Below, piece by piece: positions 33,386 through 37,877 of a stretch of DNA of 37,877 bases. A program made the position numbers and the translations under genes. Origin of the DNA: Nitrospira sp. (GTDB lineage: Bacteria > Nitrospirota > Nitrospiria > Nitrospirales > Nitrospiraceae). Position 1 is the first letter of the stretch. The number at the start of each line of letters is the position of its first letter. Location of the stretch: contig JAICWG010000020.1 of the NCBI GenBank assembly GCA_025934915.1, positions 1 to 37,877 on the forward strand. The letters run 5' to 3'. The notes beneath the pieces were generated by a model. The model did not search any database. It saw only the letters and a program-made list of their open reading frames with translations, and was not told the origin of the DNA.

Positions 33386-33988
33386 TCAGGAGGAGGCGTT
33401 CGACTGAGTCAGAATCTTGACGGCTGTTAGACACAAATCAGGTGGTGGCGGGGGAGGTGGTTCAGCAGTTGTTGGCTCCGCTCGCGCTTGCGTCTTGGTT
33501 CGAGATCGGCCACGCGACATAAGGTAGCCTGTACCGATGGCGGTGGCGGCTACTACTGTAACTACTAAACCGACGACCCATCCAGGAGGGCCTGAGGCTG
33601 TTTCGAGCTCGGCCCCGCCCGCAGCTTCGGCTCCAAGTAGTCCCTGACCAAAAGCTGTAAGGGCCTCTCCGGCACCTTGACGGCTTACTACAGTCTCTGA
33701 GTTCACTTGCACGATCGAGCTGCGTGCGCCAGAGATCACCGCCGCTGCAACACGATCAGCCTCAACTTCTGTGGCATCCAGTGGATGGCTGACTCGAAGC
33801 GGCATTGTTGCTAGAGCCTCAGATCGTTTTTCCCGAACCTCTACACCGGCTGATCCTTGTATCGAAGACACAAATTGCAGTTCAGCTTGCTCTAACCTCT
33901 TTGGAGAGAACGCCGCCAACACGCGCAGCTTAAGTTCCTCATCGTTACTATTGGCAACTGCACGAAGTCGTTCCAGTCCGCTGACCAA
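33386..33988 (-). CDS. DUF4157-like protein with a membrane helix and proline-rich tail
   Basis: The 200-residue ORF starts with a TTG at 33988, a few bases after the stop of the upstream DUF4157 gene. It contains MPLRVSHPLDATEVEADRVA (about 62-81), the His-Pro-x-Asp-x-x-Glu-x-Glu-Ala-Asp-Arg signature found at the start of DUF4157 domains. The segment after it lacks the HExxH region. A membrane helix (WVVGLVVTVVAATAIGTGYLM, about 136-156) is followed by a basic stretch, a Pro run (PPPPPPP) and a short end. The same frame is open upstream to about 34060 (GNWSYKQGSQQQNRRHLEAL), overlapping the upstream gene, so the two might be one protein split by a frameshift. Function is unknown. Confidence 0.68.
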   Translation of the reverse strand: MVSGLERLRAVANSNDEELKLRVLAAFSPKRLEQAELQFVSSIQGSAGVEVREKRSEALATMPLRVSHPLDATEVEADRVAAAVISGARSSIVQVNSETVVSRQGAGEALTAFGQGLLGAEAAGGAELETASGPPGWVVGLVVTVVAATAIGTGYLMSRGRSRTKTQARAEPTTAEPPPPPPPDLCLTAVKILTQSNASS

Positions 33989-33993
33989 TGCCT

Positions 33994-34878
33994 CTAGATG
34001 CCGCCGATTCTGTTGCTGCGACCCCTGTTTATAGGACCAGTTTCCAAATCCTCAGTTGCCAAATCCCTTGACTCCGTGGAGGCGAGTCGTTGGCTGGCTC
34101 GCAAATGCAATCGCTCGATGCTCGCAATCAGTGCAGGGAGCGTTGCCGTTGCGTTAGAGCGCCTTCGTTGTGCTCCGGTTTCTGGGGTTGGCACATCGGC
34201 TACTACTTGATAAGCGATCTCCCCGATGTGGCTACTTTTCCCTTGCTGCACCACGTAGGTCAGCTCATGCGCCAACAACCTCCCCCCTTGTGGAGTCATC
34301 GGCGTATACTGTTCTGCTCCGAACACCACATCTCGTCCTACTGTGTATGCTAGGGCATTTACCGCTTGCGCTGATTCCGCCGCCTTTGCATCCGTATGCA
34401 CGCGCACCTGACTGAAGTCGTGCCCGAATCTCGATTCGAAGAAGGTGCGTGTGGTTGGCTCAAGGGATTGACCCGGCGAGGTTAGGACTTCACGAACAAT
34501 TGGCGGCGCTTCTGCTACCCCTGTTGCACCACTAGAAGCCCGTCGTTGAACCAATGGCTGAGTTCGATTTCCGTGCTGTCTCCTACTCAAATCCATAGGT
34601 GACAACTGCAACACTTGTCCAGCCACACGATCGGCTTCTTGCTCATGGACATCGCCAGGCTCACTAATGGCTAGTTTGGCTTGCAGTGGTCTGCCGTTCA
34701 TCTGCTTTTTCTGACACTCAGTACACTCCTCTCCGCCCATCGTGTGCGTTCCGCAGGCACATTGGCGCTGGAGAACGCCGACCACAGAAGCCTTGTTCGG
34801 CGACCAGGACACCACTGTTGATGTGGTGAGGTTCGTGGAAGGCGTTGCGCGTTGCATCGTCATAGGATCGTTACTCAT
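33994..34878 (-). CDS. DUF4157-domain protein with altered metallopeptidase motif (HELTY)
   Basis: The start at 34878 lies in the overlap ATGAGTAA with the stop of the C1 peptidase gene, giving 294 residues. A Cys cluster (C40-x-C42, C52-x2-C55) may bind zinc. LAISEPGDVHEQEADRVAGQ (69-88) is the DUF4157 lead motif, and the core at about 125-212 (RTFFESRFGHDFSQVRVHTD, NALAYTVGRDVVFGAEQY) ends with LLAHELTYVVQQ. Family members usually have HELTHxxQ, a zincin HExxH; here the second His is Tyr (codon TAC at 34255-34257 region), so zinc catalysis is probably lost. DUF4157 proteins are frequent cargo or accessory proteins of extracellular contractile injection systems. The C-terminal 80 residues are basic and unassigned. 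Confidence 0.83.
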   Translation of the reverse strand: MSNDPMTMQRATPSTNLTTSTVVSWSPNKASVVGVLQRQCACGTHTMGGEECTECQKKQMNGRPLQAKLAISEPGDVHEQEADRVAGQVLQLSPMDLSRRQHGNRTQPLVQRRASSGATGVAEAPPIVREVLTSPGQSLEPTTRTFFESRFGHDFSQVRVHTDAKAAESAQAVNALAYTVGRDVVFGAEQYTPMTPQGGRLLAHELTYVVQQGKSSHIGEIAYQVVADVPTPETGAQRRRSNATATLPALIASIERLHLRASQRLASTESRDLATEDLETGPINRGRSNRIGGI

Positions 34879-35641
34879 CCTCCAACGCCCGGAGCGTCCA
34901 GAAGTCGTCCGCGAGGTTGTCATTCGAGATATAGTCATAGGGCATCGTGAAATACCCCTCGATGCCCCAGTCCGCACCCCAGGAATTCCGCACGAGCATG
35001 CGCTCGGTTTGTTCGTCATACCCCACAGCCAATACGGCATGACCGCCGACCTGTTTTTCGCTCGGTTTGGGTAGATTCAATTGGCCTGCCTTGGCGACTT
35101 GAGGAGACTCGAATGATTCATAGACCGAAAACCCAAACACAAACGGGTATCCTTCCGCGAGACATTGCTTCATCTGTTGCAAGCCGATGACCCGGTGATA
35201 GGAGGTAATCTGATGATCTCGAGCCTGTTTGTAACAGGCCGACGACGGTTTCTTGGTGAATCTCGCAATTCTGTATGGCCAGAGTTTCTCGGTGCAGACA
35301 TCCAATTTGACGAGCGATTTGACGCCGTCGCGGATCATCGCCCCGGCGTCTTCGCCGATCGTGCACTCCATCGCCCGCTCGTTGTAGTAGATGAACAATC
35401 GACTCAGGTTCGTGAGGTGATGTCCGGCTTTCTTTTCCAGAAACTCCAGGTTGCCTACCAGCGCATTCCCCGTGCAACTGCCGAGTTGGCCCTGGTTTTC
35501 CACGGGCGAGCAACGTTCGCGAAGATCCACCTTTGAGGGCAATGTCGTCGGCGGCGCAGCGATGGCGGCATAGAGTTTGTCGCGCTGATCGGGCCGGTCA
35601 GGAACCCAACCATACCACACGTTCACCTTGGATGTCGGCAT
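34871..35641 (-). CDS. Papain-like C1 family cysteine peptidase
   Basis: The start at 35641 (MPTSKVNVWYGWVPDRPDQR) follows AGGGGAG and gives 256 residues without a signal peptide. The C1A fold is clear: oxyanion Gln50 and nucleophile Cys56 in ENQGQLGSCTGNA, His201 in GGHAVLAVGYD and Asn219 in VRNSWGADWG. The N-terminal WVPDRPDQRDKLY segment followed by LPSKVDLR is typical of bacterial papain-like proteins that lack a long pro-domain. Activity should be proteolytic, possibly on injection-system cargo or as an effector. It overlaps the DUF4157 gene by 8 bp and lies downstream of the DUF6519 gene on the same strand. Confidence 0.9.
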   Translation of the reverse strand: MPTSKVNVWYGWVPDRPDQRDKLYAAIAAPPTTLPSKVDLRERCSPVENQGQLGSCTGNALVGNLEFLEKKAGHHLTNLSRLFIYYNERAMECTIGEDAGAMIRDGVKSLVKLDVCTEKLWPYRIARFTKKPSSACYKQARDHQITSYHRVIGLQQMKQCLAEGYPFVFGFSVYESFESPQVAKAGQLNLPKPSEKQVGGHAVLAVGYDEQTERMLVRNSWGADWGIEGYFTMPYDYISNDNLADDFWTLRALEDE

Positions 35642-35976
35642 CGTATCTCCCCTGTTTAGAGTATTCGTCAAAACATCGCGTCTTGCTTTTGTTTGCTTGA
35701 GCCGCCTGCGCAACAGAGGCTTTATTCATGGCCGATGTCTCCATAGACCGACTGCGCAATCTGTTGCCCGAGTTCGGTCGGGCGGCTCATACGGGTAAGC
35801 TGCATGTCACTTGCAGACAGACGTGGCACGGCAACTCCTTGGGCAAGGTCCGCTCAGCCTGGTGCACTGTTCCACGTGAGCGTCAATATTCACGCTTTCA
35901 TCCCAAGCGCGTGGAGAGAATAAATCAGAGATTCCCTAAGAGTATTGGCTCGACCGTTTCATCTTTCGGCTTCCGC
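35642..35976. other. Spacer between the DUF6519 and C1 peptidase genes
   Basis: About 335 bases hold no supported gene. A plus-strand frame (35728-36474) runs through it but continues as an antisense shadow of the DUF6519 gene. The leader of the C1 peptidase with its AGGGGAG site lies at the left end. Confidence 0.35.
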
Positions 35977-37707
35977 CTACGACGGCTTAGCAATCGCAGC
36001 AAACGTTTTCTGACAACTTTGTGCGCTACTCACCCTCCCACTCCCATCAACCGTGATGACCGCAAGTGGAGCGTAATGATGTTCGATACCATCCGGCGGC
36101 TTGGCGATCCGAATCACATTGCCCTGGCTATCTTTCTCCGTTGGCCACTCGACGTCCCCGGTGGCAGTGCGTGCGGGAATGAGCCAGTAGTCGCCCGTGC
36201 GGTATTGGCTGGGCTGGTTGTCGGACGGCTGGAATTGAATTTGTATGCCGTCCTCCAAATCGAGCCAAGTGTCACCTGTAGTCTCTTGAATCAAAGCGGC
36301 TCCGTCATTGGCCGGTTGCAATCCGCCTTCGGCCGGGTCGCCTGCCCTGTGATCCCACCGCCTGACGAGTGGGTGCTTGGTGAGACCTTGGTTGGCATTT
36401 TTAACGACATTCGGATCTGCGGTACCGTTCAGGGTCACCGTCAGCATGGTCGGATCCAGGGACTGAACCTGTAGAAGAGTCGCGGCGCGGTCCTGGAGCA
36501 GAGAATCGTCATCCTGGACCTCGACCCATTCATCCTTCTTTAAGCCGAAGCGATCGTCACGGCCGAGGTTTTCCACGACCACCGTCGTCGTACCGCTGCC
36601 GGTGGAAAGACTCACGATGGGAAAGACAACGCAGCCGTTTTCACGGGACCACTTGAACGTCGCGGCGGTCCCGGCATTAGCAGGGTTGCCATCTTTATCC
36701 GTGGTACCGTCCCAAGCGTTGCCGCCTCGATGAATCTCAACTCTGTAGAGTTGATTCTCTGCGCCACGATACCGGGACTCAGGGGAAATGATGCAGGGAT
36801 CATCGGCTGGGGTAACGTTCTGCCTGGCCTTCGCCTTCAACCGGCCCCTGTTGTCAGGCTGGAATTTACCGGCTAGTTCAACTGGTGTACAACACGGTAG
36901 CGTCTCGTTCAATGTAAAACCTACGCATGGTTTTGTAACCCTTACCTGCCACACGACTTTTGCCCGCGATGCCGTATCTGGTCCGCCCAGCGCGACTTCG
37001 CGGATCGAGTCGTCTTCCACATAGGTGATATGGCGTTCCCAGACGTCGAGGTAGACTTGGTAGGACGTAGATTGATTGAGCTGTTCAGTGTCGGGCACGG
37101 GATAGTCGGGCTGAGTTAGATAGGTGATGACGCGGCGCAACTTTGGGTTGGTGGTGTTGCTGAGTCCGGTTAGATTGCCCTGAAGAGTCAATGTGAGCTT
37201 CGTCTGTTGAGGATTCGTGATCTGGACCACCGTGGGACTGAAGGCGGGCGAGACGTTAGGCAATTGGACGTCATCAAAGACTTCCACGTATTGGTTGTTC
37301 TGGAAGGGAATGCCGTCGAGCGTCCAGTGGTCAACCTGTACGTCGGCGCTTAAATTGTTGTTCTTGACCGAAACCTTGCTGATGGCAATCGGCGTGGAGT
37401 CGGCTTCGCAGAGGATGCCGTCAACGTAATAGCGTCCCAGACCAATCCGAAAGTCATTCAGGACAGGCAGGGTAAACGGCACTGGGCCGATGAAAAAACC
37501 AGCCACACCCGAATTACTGTCCATCGGACCGCCGTGTGGGCCGATGAGGTCAGCCGCCAGGGTCCGCAAGTAGTGCAACAGGATGGAGGTCTGTTCGTTC
37601 CAGTCCGCATCGAGTTGCACCCGGCCTTGCTGCATGAACACGCGCCGGAAATGTTTCAGTGGATCGAAGGTGTCTCGACTAAAGTCTCCTCGAAATTCGC
37701 CTTGCAT
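35977..37707 (-). CDS. DUF6519-domain protein
   Basis: The 576-residue protein starts at an ATG preceded by AGGAGGAG. Its N-terminus reads GDFSRDTFDPLKHFRRVFMQ followed by QGRVQLDADWNEQ, the hallmark of the DUF6519 family, which is often found beside contractile-tail or eCIS-like baseplate genes. The rest is beta-rich with Asn/Thr/Gly loops (YQVYLDVWERHITYVEDDSI, FKWSRENGCVVFPI, WVEVQDDDSLL, GDYWLIPARTATGDVEWP), like virion or tail surface proteins. There is no signal peptide. No enzyme motif is visible. It follows closely on another gene (stop at 37717), suggesting an operon that continues beyond the right edge. Confidence 0.83.
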   Translation of the reverse strand: MQGEFRGDFSRDTFDPLKHFRRVFMQQGRVQLDADWNEQTSILLHYLRTLAADLIGPHGGPMDSNSGVAGFFIGPVPFTLPVLNDFRIGLGRYYVDGILCEADSTPIAISKVSVKNNNLSADVQVDHWTLDGIPFQNNQYVEVFDDVQLPNVSPAFSPTVVQITNPQQTKLTLTLQGNLTGLSNTTNPKLRRVITYLTQPDYPVPDTEQLNQSTSYQVYLDVWERHITYVEDDSIREVALGGPDTASRAKVVWQVRVTKPCVGFTLNETLPCCTPVELAGKFQPDNRGRLKAKARQNVTPADDPCIISPESRYRGAENQLYRVEIHRGGNAWDGTTDKDGNPANAGTAATFKWSRENGCVVFPIVSLSTGSGTTTVVVENLGRDDRFGLKKDEWVEVQDDDSLLQDRAATLLQVQSLDPTMLTVTLNGTADPNVVKNANQGLTKHPLVRRWDHRAGDPAEGGLQPANDGAALIQETTGDTWLDLEDGIQIQFQPSDNQPSQYRTGDYWLIPARTATGDVEWPTEKDSQGNVIRIAKPPDGIEHHYAPLAVITVDGSGRVSSAQSCQKTFAAIAKPS

Positions 37708-37716
37708 GCTCTCCTC

Positions 37717-37877
37717 CTAGCCGGCGTAGATGATACCGGCGTCCATACCGGCGGGCGTATACTCGTCGAGCCGGGCGCGCAAGTTGGCGGCCCTCTGCGG
37801 TTGATAGAGATCGTGGAACACCCCCATCTCCGACTCGTCATCGGCGCCGCGCTTGATTTCGTCGGCACAGCTATTCG
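37717..37877 (-). CDS. 3' end of a gene cut by the right edge
   Basis: The frame is open from the window edge to TAG at 37717-37719 and encodes about 52 residues, including DESEMGVFHDLYQPQRAANL and ending TPAGMDAGIIYAG. The stop is nine bases before the DUF6519 start, whose ribosome binding site overlaps the gap, so the two are co-transcribed. I do not recognise the family from this fragment. Confidence 0.6.
   Translation of the reverse strand, partial: NSCADEIKRGADDESEMGVFHDLYQPQRAANLRARLDEYTPAGMDAGIIYAG

Noticed and set aside
35728..36474. 248-codon plus-strand ORF
   Set aside because: Most of it is antisense to the DUF6519 gene and it shows no motif or start signal.
1..37877. CRISPR array, integrase, transposase or rRNA genes
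   Set aside because: No regularly spaced repeats, recombinase motifs or rRNA segments were seen anywhere in the window.

Overview
This 37.9 kb window looks like a chromosomal segment of a Gram-negative bacterium of the Nitrospira type (Nitrospirota). The inference rests on a moderately GC-rich, AGGAGG-type gene style, a very long periplasmic multicopper oxidase with two small cupredoxin-like partners, tandem type II NADH dehydrogenases, a short PilZ-like protein and many secreted proteins of unknown function. No ribosomal or nitrite-oxidation marker is present, so the assignment is inference only.

Left part (1-9.4 kb): a patch of decayed genes (a YHS-domain protein with an in-frame TAG and a frameshift, and a 5'-truncated, frameshifted nucleotidyltransferase-type gene), followed by a secreted PQQ-type sugar dehydrogenase with PKD-like repeats. 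Its C-terminus carries a Gly-rich/Cys/membrane/Arg sorting tail, and a CPBP-type glutamic protease gene overlaps its 3' end: a likely dedicated sorting pair. Several exported or membrane proteins of unknown function and one lipoprotein follow.

Middle part (9.6-20.8 kb): a 35-residue lipoprotein-like ORF, two tandem NDH-2 genes (the first begins 4 bp after a 108-bp palindromic repeat that also occurs 4.9 kb upstream), a PilZ-like protein, a branched inverted-repeat element, a Cys-poor zinc-ribbon-like ORF, tRNA-Ser(GCU), a periplasmic FKBP isomerase, an MFS transporter interrupted by TGA at a probable Trp codon, a cyclophilin, a Sua5/TsaC-type tRNA-modification enzyme, an S1C serine protease with PDZ domain, and a SUMF1-type protein.

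Right-middle part (20.9-31.2 kb, all on the minus strand): a second SUMF1 protein, a HEAT-repeat protein, two paralogous cupredoxin-like secreted proteins and a 1607-residue multicopper oxidase with a clear sigma70-type promoter and terminator. These probably form a periplasmic copper-protein module. The oxidase seems to have about six cupredoxin domains, with the intact copper-ligand motifs confined to the second and third.

Right part (31.4 kb to the end, minus strand): a peptidoglycan-binding/GH19 lysozyme-like protein, a HEAT-repeat protein, two DUF4157-like proteins (the larger has HELTY in place of HExxH), a papain-like C1 peptidase, a DUF6519 protein and the 3' end of a further gene. 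This resembles the accessory/effector end of a contractile-injection-system or phage-tail-like cluster continuing beyond the right edge.
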